DNA of 13,628 bases from positions 31,588 through 45,215 of the forward strand of contig CAJTON010000026.1 in NCBI GenBank assembly GCA_910577605.1, written 5' to 3'. A program made the translations under genes and the position numbers. The DNA is from an uncultured Butyrivibrio sp. (GTDB taxonomy: Bacteria > Bacillota > Clostridia > Lachnospirales > Lachnospiraceae). Below, piece after piece: positions 6,191 to 13,628 of the stretch (position 1 is its first letter; every line of letters starts with the position of its first letter). Below the pieces are notes generated by a model. It was given only the letters and a program-made list of their open reading frames with translations, had not been told where the DNA came from and ran no database searches.

Positions 6191-7636
6191 ATGTTTGCTG
6201 ATGAGAACATGATAAAGATCAAACACGACGTTCTGTACGAGGTCGCCAAGCTTGCCTTTGCCGGAGAGCTTGAGGAAAAAAGGGACAATATCCCCTTCGA
6301 CCTTATTCAGGGACCCAAACCGCAGTTCCGCTGCTGCATATATAAGGAAAGAGAGATAATCCGACAGCGCGTGCGCCTTGCCGAAAACAAAGCGCCCGGA
6401 GCAATCGACGACGGCAATATCGTTCAGGTCATAAGCTCCGCCTGCGAGGACTGTCCAATTTCCAGTTATATCGTTACCGATAACTGCCAGAACTGTCTCG
6501 GCAAGGCTTGTATAAACGCCTGCAATTTCGGCGCTATCACCATCGGCGAAAAACATTCCAAAATAGACGCGACAAAATGCCGCGAATGCGGTCAGTGCGC
6601 AAAAGCCTGCCCGTACAACGCAATAGCGCATCTCAAGCGCCCCTGCAAATTCAGCTGTCCTGTAGACGCTATCACATATGATGAAAACGGCATTTCGGTT
6701 ATTGACGAAGGAAAGTGCATACGCTGCGGTCAGTGCATCCACAGCTGCCCCTTCGGAGCCATAGGCTCAAGGACGTACATAGTAGACGTTATCAAAGCGA
6801 TCAAATCGGGACGTCCCGTGTACGCCATGCTTGCTCCCGCCTCAGAGGGACAGTTCGGTCCGGAAATAACTATGGCAAGCTGGAAAAAGGCCATGAAGGA
6901 GGTCGGCTTTACCGATATGTTCGAGGTCGGAATGGGCGGCGACATGACGACCATGAGCGAGGCTGAGGAATGGGCTGAGGCATACAAGACGGGCGAGAAA
7001 AAGACCACCTCCTGCTGCCCCGGCTTCGTAAATATGATAAGAAAACATTTCCCCGAACTTGCGGACCATATTTCTACCACGGTCTCGCCTATGTGTATGG
7101 TTTCGAGAATGATAAAAGCAAAAGTCCCCGGCGCATATACCGTCTTTATCGGTCCCTGCATCGCCAAGAAATCGGAGGTGCGCGACCAGAAGATAGAAGG
7201 AAACGCCGACGCTGTTCTTACCTTCAGCGAGATACGTGCGATAATGAAGGCAAGGGATGTTCAGCTCAAGCCCTCCGAAAACACATATCAGGAGGCGTCC
7301 GTATTCGGTAAACGCTACGGCAATTCGGGCGGGGTCACCGAATCGGTTCTTCAATACCTTAAGGAGACCGACAACGAGATCGACGCTAAGGTTTACCGCG
7401 CAAGCGGAGCCGCCGACTGCAAGAAGGCGCTGCTGCTTATGAAGGTCGGAAGGCTTTCCGAGGACTTCATAGAAGGAATGGCTTGCGAGGGCGGCTGCGT
7501 AGGCGGACCGAGCTCCTTCGTATCACAGAATTCAGCTAAAAAAGACCGCGACACGCTTATAGGCTGCGCAGACTGCCGCACTATTCTTGAGAACCTTCAG
7601 AAAATAGACATGGAAGCCTTCGAGCATCACAGATAA
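6191..7636 (+). CDS. Monomeric [FeFe] hydrogenase, group B type
   Basis: The protein has 481 aa and is cytoplasmic, with the start at ATG 6191 behind GGAGGG (6177-6182, 8 nt spacing). The N-terminal half holds iron-sulfur motifs: CxxCx4Cx3C at 99-111, CxxCxxCx3CP at 130-141, CKFSCP at 152-157 and CIRCGQCIHSCP at 176-187. The C-terminal half carries the three H-cluster motifs: TSCCPG (273-278; C275 proton-transfer, C276 ligand), GPCIAKK (321-327; C323) and MACEGGCVGG (430-439; C432 and C436). The motif variants and the short ferredoxin-like N-terminus match the group B hydrogenases rather than the well-studied group A enzymes. The reaction is reversible reduction of protons to H2, probably with ferredoxin as partner. 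No maturase genes (hydE, hydF, hydG) are in the window. The gene is monocistronic, with a predicted Rex-controlled promoter and a terminator of its own. Confidence 0.93.
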   Translation: MFADENMIKIKHDVLYEVAKLAFAGELEEKRDNIPFDLIQGPKPQFRCCIYKEREIIRQRVRLAENKAPGAIDDGNIVQVISSACEDCPISSYIVTDNCQNCLGKACINACNFGAITIGEKHSKIDATKCRECGQCAKACPYNAIAHLKRPCKFSCPVDAITYDENGISVIDEGKCIRCGQCIHSCPFGAIGSRTYIVDVIKAIKSGRPVYAMLAPASEGQFGPEITMASWKKAMKEVGFTDMFEVGMGGDMTTMSEAEEWAEAYKTGEKKTTSCCPGFVNMIRKHFPELADHISTTVSPMCMVSRMIKAKVPGAYTVFIGPCIAKKSEVRDQKIEGNADAVLTFSEIRAIMKARDVQLKPSENTYQEASVFGKRYGNSGGVTESVLQYLKETDNEIDAKVYRASGAADCKKALLLMKVGRLSEDFIEGMACEGGCVGGPSSFVSQNSAKKDRDTLIGCADCRTILENLQKIDMEAFEHHR

Positions 7637-7659
7637 TAAGCTGCGCGAAGCTTTTAAAA

Positions 7660-7713
7660 GGACTGTAACCGCCTGTCAAATATAAGACGCCGGCGGTTAT
7701 AGTCCGTATTTTT
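7660..7713 (+). terminator. Rho-independent terminator after the hydrogenase gene
   Basis: A 14-bp stem with one G-T wobble, GGACTGTAACCGCC (7660-7673) with GGCGGTTATAGTCC (7692-7705), is followed by GTATTTTT. It starts 23 nt after the hydrogenase stop codon. Confidence 0.85.
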
Positions 7714-7872
7714 CTGTTTCGGCATACTGCTGGCTTTCAGCGCCCGCATCCGAAATCCAAAATTAAGCTCTTCTGTTTTTTATATAAAATATTTCCACAT
7801 AATTTATCCTTTTTCTTCTCCTGTTTTGTCATATAAACGGGAATCAAAATCAAAGTAATCCGGAGGAAACAA

Positions 7873-9726
7873 ATGAACGATATCACCAGGCTTGCCAAAA
7901 AAGCCGCAGGCGGCGACAAAGCGGCGTTCGACAGCATATACAGGCTGACCGGAAAAGGAGTATGGTACACCTGCATCAGTCTTTTAAAAAACGAAGAAAA
8001 CGCAATGGACATTATGCAGGACACCTATGTTACGGCTTTGGAAAAGCTTAATACGCTGGAAAATCCCGCCTCTCTTCAAAGCTGGCTGAACAAGGTCGCC
8101 GCAAATAAATGCAGGAACTTCCTGAACTCCTCATCAAACAGAACGTCAGACGGGGACGATGCGGAAATTCTTGAAAATATTCCGGACGACAGGTTTCTGC
8201 CCGAAGAATATGTAACGGACGCGGCAAAGCGCGGGATAATTATGGACATAATGGAAAACACCCTGTCAGAAGTTCAGTACCGGACGATAATCCTGTACTA
8301 TTTCGACGAAATGACAGCCTCCGAAATCGCCGCGCTTATGGACTGCCACGAGAAAACAGTGCTCTACCGGCTGAAAGCCGCCCGTCTGAGGATTAAAGAG
8401 GAAGTGACGAAGTATGAAAAGGAAAATGACGACAAGCTTTATAGCGCTGTTCCTATTGCTTTCCTGACAAGACTTTTAAGAGCGGAGGCGGAAAATATCA
8501 AGCCGCCTCATATATCCGCCATATCAGGTCCTTTTGCGGATTCTTTGAAGATTCCCTCCGAATCTGCGGCAGAAGCCGCCAAAACAGGAGGAAAAATAAT
8601 GTTTAAATCGCTTAAATCAAAAATCATCGTCGGAGTCTGCGCAGTAATCGTGGTAGGCGGCGCCGCCGCGGGCATCGCTGTTGCCAACAGCTCCAACAGC
8701 CGCCGTACCAACGAAATCATCGTGTCAGACCTTACGCTGCCGGAAGCCGACCAACCGACCTATGTCGCCCCGGCGGAAACCGACCAACCGACAAAAAACA
8801 GCGCTCCCGCGGGCGGCGACGACCCGACAAAGGAAACGCTTCCCGACAACATCCCTTTGCCCGTTCCCGGGGATTATGAGTATGTTGAGATCGAGGGAGG
8901 CATACGGATAGTTTTTTATAACGGAAACGACGAGTATATCACCGTTCCTTCCGAAATTGACGGCAAAAAGGTATTGGAAATGGGAGACGGCGAGGAAGGA
9001 TATTTTGTTTTCTACGACTTCGGGCGACCTAACAATATCAAAGAAATCACAGTATCCGACGGTATAGTCGATCTGGACTACACTATTTTTGCGCACCTGC
9101 CCGAACTTACGACCGTCCGTATTCCCGACAGCGTTACAAAAATCGGGGAATGCGCGTTTATGGACTGCGCAAGTCTTAAAAACGTGAATATCCCCGAAGG
9201 TGAGGTAAACTTTAACTACACGTTCAACGAATGCGTCAGTCTCACCGATATTACGCTTCCCGAAAGCGCCGAAAATCTGTACAAAACCTTCGCCGACTGT
9301 ACAAGTCTGGAAAGCATCGTTATTCCAAAGAACGCGGAAATACTTGAATATACCTTTGAAAATTGCGTAAGCCTTAAAAACGTGACCTTCGCGGGCTTGA
9401 ATATTGCCGTAACCGGGGCCGGAACATTTAAAAACTGCGCAAGTCTTGAAAATATCGTTATTCCGGACGGCGTTTATGAAATATCCGAGTACACGTTCAG
9501 CGGCTGCTCGAAGCTGAAAAGCATAACGCTTCCTGACACTCTTGAGGAGATAGAAGAGGAAGCATTTATGGATTGTAAGAGTCTTGCCGAAATAACTCTT
9601 CCCGACGGAATGTACAAAATCTCACCGGACGCTTTTGCAGGCTGCGAAAATATTAAAATCACATACAAAGGCAAAACCTATGATTACGAGCATATAAACG
9701 ACCTTTTATCGGACGTGGATAGGTAA
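7873..9726 (+). CDS. ECF-type sigma factor fused to a transmembrane helix and BspA-like LRR ectodomain
   Basis: This is one continuous 617-codon frame from ATG 7873, behind GGAGG at 7862-7866 (6 nt spacing). Residues 15-85 are sigma-70 region 2 (AMDIMQDTYVTALEKL; LQSWLNKVAANKCRNFL). Residues 125-178 are region 4 with a helix-turn-helix (ASEIAALMDCHEKTVLYRLKAARLRI). Residues 180-245 form a cytoplasmic linker. Residues 250-271 are a single hydrophobic helix preceded by KSLKSK, which predicts N-in, C-out topology. Residues 285-335 are a Pro/Thr/Asp spacer with repeated DQPT and DDPT words. Residues 385-600 are BspA-type LRR_5 repeats of about 23 aa (CASLKNVNIP, CTSLESIVIP, CKSLAEITLP). I infer that the LRR domain senses or binds something outside and that the sigma domain is held at the membrane until released or activated. 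A separate start inside the gene (8599) is described as its own feature. I see no convincing promoter in 7714-7861. Confidence 0.9.
   Translation: MNDITRLAKKAAGGDKAAFDSIYRLTGKGVWYTCISLLKNEENAMDIMQDTYVTALEKLNTLENPASLQSWLNKVAANKCRNFLNSSSNRTSDGDDAEILENIPDDRFLPEEYVTDAAKRGIIMDIMENTLSEVQYRTIILYYFDEMTASEIAALMDCHEKTVLYRLKAARLRIKEEVTKYEKENDDKLYSAVPIAFLTRLLRAEAENIKPPHISAISGPFADSLKIPSESAAEAAKTGGKIMFKSLKSKIIVGVCAVIVVGGAAAGIAVANSSNSRRTNEIIVSDLTLPEADQPTYVAPAETDQPTKNSAPAGGDDPTKETLPDNIPLPVPGDYEYVEIEGGIRIVFYNGNDEYITVPSEIDGKKVLEMGDGEEGYFVFYDFGRPNNIKEITVSDGIVDLDYTIFAHLPELTTVRIPDSVTKIGECAFMDCASLKNVNIPEGEVNFNYTFNECVSLTDITLPESAENLYKTFADCTSLESIVIPKNAEILEYTFENCVSLKNVTFAGLNIAVTGAGTFKNCASLENIVIPDGVYEISEYTFSGCSKLKSITLPDTLEEIEEEAFMDCKSLAEITLPDGMYKISPDAFAGCENIKITYKGKTYDYEHINDLLSDVDR
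8586..8601 (+). promoter_or_regulatory. Internal Shine-Dalgarno and in-frame ATG inside the sigma-LRR gene
   Basis: AGGAGG (8586-8591), a 7-nt spacer and ATG (8599-8601) sit in frame at codon 243. The product from here, 375 aa, would begin MFKSLKSKIIVGVCAVIVV, which looks like an ordinary signal peptide or anchor, followed by the whole LRR domain without the sigma part. The site is as good as any gene start in the window. It either works as a second start or is the remnant of two formerly separate, overlapping genes. Confidence 0.6.
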
Positions 9727-9751
9727 ACCGAAAAACTGTATTTACTGTGCC

Positions 9752-9800
9752 AAAAAATGCCGCCCTGATGACGCGAATCATCGGGCGGCAGCCTGTTTTT
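9752..9800. terminator. Bidirectional terminator between the sigma-LRR gene and the sirtuin gene
   Basis: The stem TGCCGCCC (9758-9765) with GGGCGGCA (9783-9790) is extended by GATGA/TCATC past one bulged T, with a short loop. On the minus strand six T follow directly (A run at 9752-9757), which makes a strong terminator for the sirtuin operon. On the plus strand GCCTGTTTTT follows, a weaker U-tract for the sigma-LRR gene. The plus-strand T run overlaps the last codons of the sirtuin gene. Confidence 0.85.
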
Positions 9801-10521
9801 ACTCTTTATCTTCGTCAAGGAGGTAGCCCAAAGTCTCCCCTACGGCAGCGTTTATCACTAAGTCCGCCACGGAATCCCTCGCCGTAGCAGATTTGTTTAT
9901 CAGCACGAGCCTGTTTCCTCTGTAATAGTCTATAAGTCCCGCAGCCGGATATACGGTCAGCGAAGTGCCCGCGACGATCAGCATATCCGCTTCAGAAATA
10001 TATCGCACCGCCTTCTGGAGCGTCGCACCGTCAAGTCCCTCCTCATAAAGCACAACATCCGGCTTTATTGTACCTCCACATGAGCATTTTGGAATTCCGG
10101 CGCAATTTTTCACGGCGGATATATCGTATGCCTTACCGCAATGCATACAGTAATTGCGCAGCACGCTTCCGTGAAGCTCAAGCACCTCGCGGCTTCCCGC
10201 CGCCTGATGCAGACCGTCGATATTCTGAGTAATCACCGCCCTACATTTTCCGTCGCGCTCAAGCTTCGCGAGCGCGAGATGGGCTTTATTTGGCTTCGCG
10301 CCCTCATACAGCATTTTGTCCCTGTAAAAACGGTAAAATTCCTCCGTTCTTCTGATAAAAAAACTGTGGCTCAAGATAGTTTCCGGCGGATAGTCGTATT
10401 TCTGATTGTAAAGCCCGTCAACACTTCGGAAATCCGGAATGCCGCTCTCCGTACTTACTCCCGCCCCTCCGAAAAAAACAATATTTTCACTCTCCGCGAT
10501 CCATTTTTTTAACGTATCCAC
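9799..10521 (-). CDS. cobB: Sir2-family NAD-dependent protein deacylase
   Basis: The 240-aa length is typical of bacterial sirtuins. It removes acyl groups from lysine in proteins, using NAD+ and releasing nicotinamide and O-acyl-ADP-ribose in the cytoplasm. The NAD-binding motif GAGVSTESGIPDFRS is at 19-33, TQNIDGLH at 98-105 and the catalytic histidine at 117 in ELHGS. The zinc knuckle uses C125 and C128 (CMHC) with C146 and C148 (CSC). GTSLTVYPAAGL (185-196) and LINK close the Rossmann fold. The start is GTG 10521, with AGGAG at 10529-10533 (7 nt spacing) overlapping the stop of the GyrI-like gene. The 4-nt gap between stop and start suggests translational coupling. The symbol is by family; the preferred acyl group cannot be read from the sequence. 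Confidence 0.93.
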   Translation of the reverse strand: MDTLKKWIAESENIVFFGGAGVSTESGIPDFRSVDGLYNQKYDYPPETILSHSFFIRRTEEFYRFYRDKMLYEGAKPNKAHLALAKLERDGKCRAVITQNIDGLHQAAGSREVLELHGSVLRNYCMHCGKAYDISAVKNCAGIPKCSCGGTIKPDVVLYEEGLDGATLQKAVRYISEADMLIVAGTSLTVYPAAGLIDYYRGNRLVLINKSATARDSVADLVINAAVGETLGYLLDEDKE

Positions 10522-10525
10522 CTGA

Positions 10526-11164
10526 TCACTCCTCTTTTCTCTTTACCGGATGCCTGACAACTGTCCTGAGTCTTTCGGGCGCGCATCTTCTCGGATCGGA
10601 AAGATATATCTCGTGATGCATACGGGCAGAGCTCATATCCGGCACATAACCGTTATCCTTTGCAAATCCGTGCATCGCCTCAACCGTGGCAGGCTCATTG
10701 TCGTAAGGTCCGATGTGCATACACTGCACGCACTCACCCTCGTCATAGGTCCAGAACCCGACCCGCGAAAAATCCTGCTTTTTCTTTGCGGACGCCTCCG
10801 CGACGGCCCATTCAAAATCCTCCATGTCCACAAAATCAGGAAGCCTTATAACCGATATAAAATTAAAATCCTCCTTGCGGGAATAGTCTATCCCGCATAC
10901 TCCCTCCTGCCACCAGAAACCCTCGAGCGGCGGCACGACATAATCAAAATAACCGTCCATGCTGCGCCCTCCCTTTTTGCTCATTTTGATAGTAAAAGCG
11001 ATGGCGTAAAGCATTCCTATCGAAGCCTTGTATTCTCCGTCTTCCGCGTTCGGGTCTCCTTTTCCTCTCACGGCTATGTAATTCATTTTCGGAATCGTTA
11101 CAATAGAAGGTTTAGCCTTCGGCATATAAAATTCCTTGTACTCTTTTTTGTAATCAAACGGCAT
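10526..11164 (-). CDS. GyrI-like small-molecule-binding domain protein
   Basis: The protein has 212 aa, no signal peptide and no DNA-binding domain. It matches the stand-alone GyrI-like family: an N-terminal segment with KPSIVTIPKMNYIAVRGKGDPN, a middle WWQEG segment, and the QCMHIGPYDNEPATVEAMH strand-helix near residues 145-165. The fold is the SOUL/GyrI-type small-molecule-binding barrel found in regulators of drug response. Stand-alone members have been proposed to bind or hydrolyse small molecules, but the ligand here is unknown. ATG 11164 follows AGAGG with 8 nt spacing. The gene overlaps the sirtuin ribosome binding site and lies 61 nt after the GH44 gene with no terminator between. 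A weak promoter (TTGCGG, 18 nt, TATATA) may lie in that gap. Confidence 0.88.
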   Translation of the reverse strand: MPFDYKKEYKEFYMPKAKPSIVTIPKMNYIAVRGKGDPNAEDGEYKASIGMLYAIAFTIKMSKKGGRSMDGYFDYVVPPLEGFWWQEGVCGIDYSRKEDFNFISVIRLPDFVDMEDFEWAVAEASAKKKQDFSRVGFWTYDEGECVQCMHIGPYDNEPATVEAMHGFAKDNGYVPDMSSARMHHEIYLSDPRRCAPERLRTVVRHPVKRKEE

Positions 11165-11225
11165 TTTCGTTTACCTCTTCACCTTCAAAATCATTTATAT
11201 ATTTCTTCGCATCCGACTTCCGCAA

Positions 11226-13025
11226 TTATCCGCGTCTGCGCCGGATAAGCACAACGCATACCGCCGTAAGGATAAGCGCCGCTGCTGCCGCCGCTGCAGG
11301 CACGATATAGCGGAAGGGCTTGTCTTTATCCTCGGTCCGGTCCTCCTGATTTTCCTTTGTTTCGCCGTCCGCAGCAGAAGGGCTTTCCTCCGTCTCTTTG
11401 TCCGTATCCTTTGCGTTCACGATAAATTCCGTTATCGAAAGCGCGGGCAGAGTATATGAAATACCGTTCGCAATAATATTCTCCACACCGTCAAGCCTGC
11501 GTATGACCGGAGAATCGCCGTACAACGAATAAACCTCGGCGTCCGTATACTGCCTGTCAGAGGACAGTATTATACCTACGTTTTTATCCTCATGAAGAGA
11601 GCGGTTAATGAGAATGATCTTCACCTTTCCCTCATCCTCGCCGTCGATTGAAGAATATACCGAAATATCCTCTCCGTTATATATGCTTTGTACAAGCGTG
11701 TCGCCGAAGCCGCTGCCTTTGCCGTCATAGTTTGTGAACATATTTATCGCGCCGAGCTGATACATATTTTTGTCAAAGGACCACAACGAAGCGAAATAAA
11801 CTCCGTACTCGGCAAAAATACCAAGCATTTCCGCCTCGGCAATAGCGCCGGAAATATGGTCGCCTCCCCCGAAATCGTACTCCGTAAAGGCTATTTTCGT
11901 TCCGGGATAATATTTGTCGATAGACTGCTGCAAATTCGGCAGCAGAGGAAAAAATTCCGCGCCCGTGTCGGTTATCCAGCTGTCCTCGCGGTACTCCGCG
12001 TCGTAAAGCGAACGCACACTGTCAAGACGCGCCTTTACGCAATCATCGTTATCGTAATGTCGGCAAGAGCGCTCGCCGCAGGCGCCCTTCGCCTCGGTAT
12101 AATAATGTATGTCCAGCACGTCGAGAAGCCTTGCCCCGTTTTCCTCCTCCGCGCGCTTAAATTCGTCAAGATAGAAATCTATGAACCAACGGTAGCCCCC
12201 GTCCTTTTTGAGCTTCTGCCAGTCAGGCGCACCCGCGAAGGAGTCAAAGGCGGCGTATCCGAAAAGCGACGGTCCGAAAACCTCTGCCCCGTCGTCGGCT
12301 TCTTTTACGACGGACGCAAGATCAAGCGACTTGCGTATCAGCTCGTCGCAGGTAAGCTGTTCCTTCTGTACAAGGCTGTGCGTGTGCCGCCAAAGACTCG
12401 GCTCGTTGTCAAGCGCGTACGCCTTTATTCCGCTCCCGCTGTCGGATTTTCCGAGCTTCGTTATGAGATAATTCAGATATTCGTCCATATATACGACGCC
12501 GTCTTCCTTATCCGGTTCAAGCGAAAGCTCCCCGTCCTTACGGTTTACGACCTTGTTCCAGAAATCGGACGGAGCCGCGTTTTCCTCCTTGACAGATCCC
12601 GTCTTGTCGGAGGATACGTATCCAAGCATCTGCAAGGTCAGCAGCGTATAGGGAACTCCGCCCTCTCGCGCCTCATATACAGCGTCAAGGGCCGCGCCGC
12701 CCGGCACGTTTTTAAACTGCGCCTCCGCGTTCTGCACAAGATATAAGTCCGAATTGTTATGCCAGTCCGAACCCGCGTTGGACATATTGTTTTCCCAGTT
12801 GTATGCGGACAGCCTGTTTCCCCCGAGGCGGAAAGCTCCTGCCGCTACTCCCTTGAGATTAACGCCGCTGTTTACGCCGAATATGTACGGAGAAATAGAC
12901 TTATGCCCCTTTGACGGCAGCACCGCCACAGTATCGACCTCCACCGCGCCGCCGAAGGTCTCAGTGTTCATGGAAACGCAAAGCAGCGCTATTCCTAAAA
13001 TAGCTATGATTTTTCTTACTCTCAC
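11226..13025 (-). CDS. GH44 family glycanase, signal peptide and C-terminal membrane anchor
   Basis: The protein has 599 aa from GTG 13025, behind GAGAGG with 8 nt spacing. Residues 1-25 are a signal peptide. Residues 28-535 match glycoside hydrolase family 44: ISPYIFGVN (44-52), FRLGGNRLSAYNWENN (65-80), DNEPSLW with acid/base E208, DVLDIHYY (302-309) and the nucleophile E382 in TEYDFGGGDHISGA. GH44 enzymes cut beta-1,4 glucans, often xyloglucan or carboxymethylcellulose. An acidic Glu/Thr/Asp linker (538-570) leads to a transmembrane helix (573-594, starting YIVPAAAAAAALIL) and an RRRRG tail. The enzyme is therefore probably held on the outer face of the membrane rather than released. No dockerin, CBM or LPxTG motif is present. 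A cysteine cluster (C316, C321, C329) lies in a loop after the HYY motif. It follows the nucleoside phosphorylase gene by 12 nt. Confidence 0.93.
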   Translation of the reverse strand: MRVRKIIAILGIALLCVSMNTETFGGAVEVDTVAVLPSKGHKSISPYIFGVNSGVNLKGVAAGAFRLGGNRLSAYNWENNMSNAGSDWHNNSDLYLVQNAEAQFKNVPGGAALDAVYEAREGGVPYTLLTLQMLGYVSSDKTGSVKEENAAPSDFWNKVVNRKDGELSLEPDKEDGVVYMDEYLNYLITKLGKSDSGSGIKAYALDNEPSLWRHTHSLVQKEQLTCDELIRKSLDLASVVKEADDGAEVFGPSLFGYAAFDSFAGAPDWQKLKKDGGYRWFIDFYLDEFKRAEEENGARLLDVLDIHYYTEAKGACGERSCRHYDNDDCVKARLDSVRSLYDAEYREDSWITDTGAEFFPLLPNLQQSIDKYYPGTKIAFTEYDFGGGDHISGAIAEAEMLGIFAEYGVYFASLWSFDKNMYQLGAINMFTNYDGKGSGFGDTLVQSIYNGEDISVYSSIDGEDEGKVKIILINRSLHEDKNVGIILSSDRQYTDAEVYSLYGDSPVIRRLDGVENIIANGISYTLPALSITEFIVNAKDTDKETEESPSAADGETKENQEDRTEDKDKPFRYIVPAAAAAAALILTAVCVVLIRRRRG

Positions 13026-13037
13026 CCTATGATCCTC

Positions 13038-13628
13038 TCAATCCGCAACAATATGCTTTATAAGCTTCTGTTTCCCGACGGGCTTGTCCGATATAATGTA
13101 CGCGCCCTCAAAACGCGCAAGCGCCTCAGAAAGCTTCGCCGAGTCATTCGCGTGAAATTCCACGATAACATCGCCGTCTGCCACGCGGTCCCCGACCTTT
13201 CGCCTGAGAACGATCCCCACGGAAAGGTCTATAACGCTCTCTTTTGTCTCGCGGCCTCCGCCGAGAAGCATAGCGCAGGCGCCTATCCTTTCACAGTCTA
13301 TACTTTGTACATAGCCTTCCACCCGCGCTCTGACTTCCTTCACTATCGAAGCGGAAGGAAGAAGCCCCGTATCGTAAACGGCTCTCTCGTCTCCGCCCTG
13401 CGCTTTTACAAGCTCCGCGAGCTTGCGAAGAGCAGATTTATCATCAATAACGCGTAACAGCGCCTTCCTCGCCGACTGTTCGTCCGCCGCCGCGCCCGCT
13501 CCGACAGCCATACGGGAGCCGAGTTCAAGGCAAAGTTCAAGCAGGTCGTCCGGTCCTCTTCCGTCCAATGTATGTATCGCTTCGATCACCTCAAGGGAAT
13601 TGCCTACGGCAAAACCGAGAGGCTCGTC
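13038..13628 (-). CDS. pdp: Pyrimidine-nucleoside phosphorylase, C-terminal part (5' end outside window)
   Basis: The frame is open from the window edge to TGA 13038-13040 (196 aa seen, less than half of a usual protein of about 430 aa). It begins DEPLGFAVGNSLEVIEAI, the conserved phosphate/dimer region of thymidine and pyrimidine-nucleoside phosphorylases. It continues with GPDDLLELCLELGS, KAQGGDERAV, a GGGRETKESVIDLSVGI segment and the C-terminal barrel-sandwich-like domain ending in KHIVAD. The enzyme splits uridine, thymidine or deoxyuridine with phosphate into base and (deoxy)ribose 1-phosphate, for salvage or carbon use. The broader Pdp type is more likely than DeoA in a Firmicute, but this part cannot settle specificity. 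The stop is 12 nt from the GH44 start, so the two genes are cotranscribed. Confidence 0.9.
   Translation of the reverse strand, partial: DEPLGFAVGNSLEVIEAIHTLDGRGPDDLLELCLELGSRMAVGAGAAADEQSARKALLRVIDDKSALRKLAELVKAQGGDERAVYDTGLLPSASIVKEVRARVEGYVQSIDCERIGACAMLLGGGRETKESVIDLSVGIVLRRKVGDRVADGDVIVEFHANDSAKLSEALARFEGAYIISDKPVGKQKLIKHIVAD

Noticed and set aside
7737..8024. 95-aa minus-strand frame across the start of the sigma-LRR gene
   Set aside because: Most of it is antisense to sigma region 2, and no ribosome binding site or recognisable family is present.
10550..11248. 232-aa plus-strand frame opposite the GyrI-like gene
   Set aside because: It is an antisense shadow. The minus strand encodes a complete GyrI-like protein with a ribosome binding site.
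11688..12746. 352-aa plus-strand frame opposite the GH44 gene
   Set aside because: It is a long antisense shadow caused by codon bias. The GH44 catalytic motifs are on the minus strand.

Overview
The window looks like the chromosome of a strict anaerobe in the Clostridia, most likely a gut or rumen member of the Oscillospiraceae/Lachnospiraceae type. This rests on AGGAGG-type ribosome binding sites, sigma-A promoters with near-consensus boxes, a group B [FeFe] hydrogenase, a GH44 glycanase, BspA-like leucine-rich repeats, InlB-type repeats and a PAS-GGDEF-EAL protein. The placement is inferred from gene content only. I see no rRNA, tRNA, CRISPR array, insertion sequence or intact prophage.

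Left part (1-5914), all on the minus strand. (a) 1-1594: a 3'-truncated gene for a secreted protein with two InlB-type repeats, a long series of DnaJ-like CxxCxGxG cysteine motifs and a GGGST linker. (b) 1811-3904: a cytoplasmic PAS-GGDEF-EAL protein with an extra C-terminal module. Its EAL site looks intact and its GGDEF site degenerate, so it is probably a c-di-GMP phosphodiesterase. It has its own promoter and terminator. (c) 4077-5914: a two-gene operon of a peptidoglycan-binding, phage-tail-type lysozyme and a lipoprotein, with a strong promoter upstream and a strong terminator downstream.

Middle part (5915-9726), plus strand. A monomeric group B [FeFe] hydrogenase has a near-perfect Rex (NADH/NAD+ sensor) operator on its -35 box and a hairpin terminator after it. 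Next is the most unusual gene of the window: an ECF-type sigma factor fused through one transmembrane helix to an extracellular BspA-like leucine-rich-repeat domain. Exactly at the fusion seam lie a strong Shine-Dalgarno sequence and an in-frame ATG (8599). The gene may therefore make both a membrane-tethered sigma factor and a free surface LRR protein.

Right part (9799-13628), minus strand. Four co-directional genes form a probable operon: the C-terminal part of pyrimidine-nucleoside phosphorylase, a membrane-anchored GH44 glycanase, a GyrI-like small-molecule-binding protein and a Sir2-family deacylase. The last two are separated by only 4 nt. A shared bidirectional terminator at 9752-9800 separates this operon from the converging sigma/LRR gene.

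Taken together, the genes fit a carbohydrate-fermenting anaerobe with several surface functions (LRR ectodomain, InlB/zinc-ribbon protein, lysozyme, anchored glycanase) and redox- and c-di-GMP-linked control. Apart from the operons, I see no evidence that the blocks act together.
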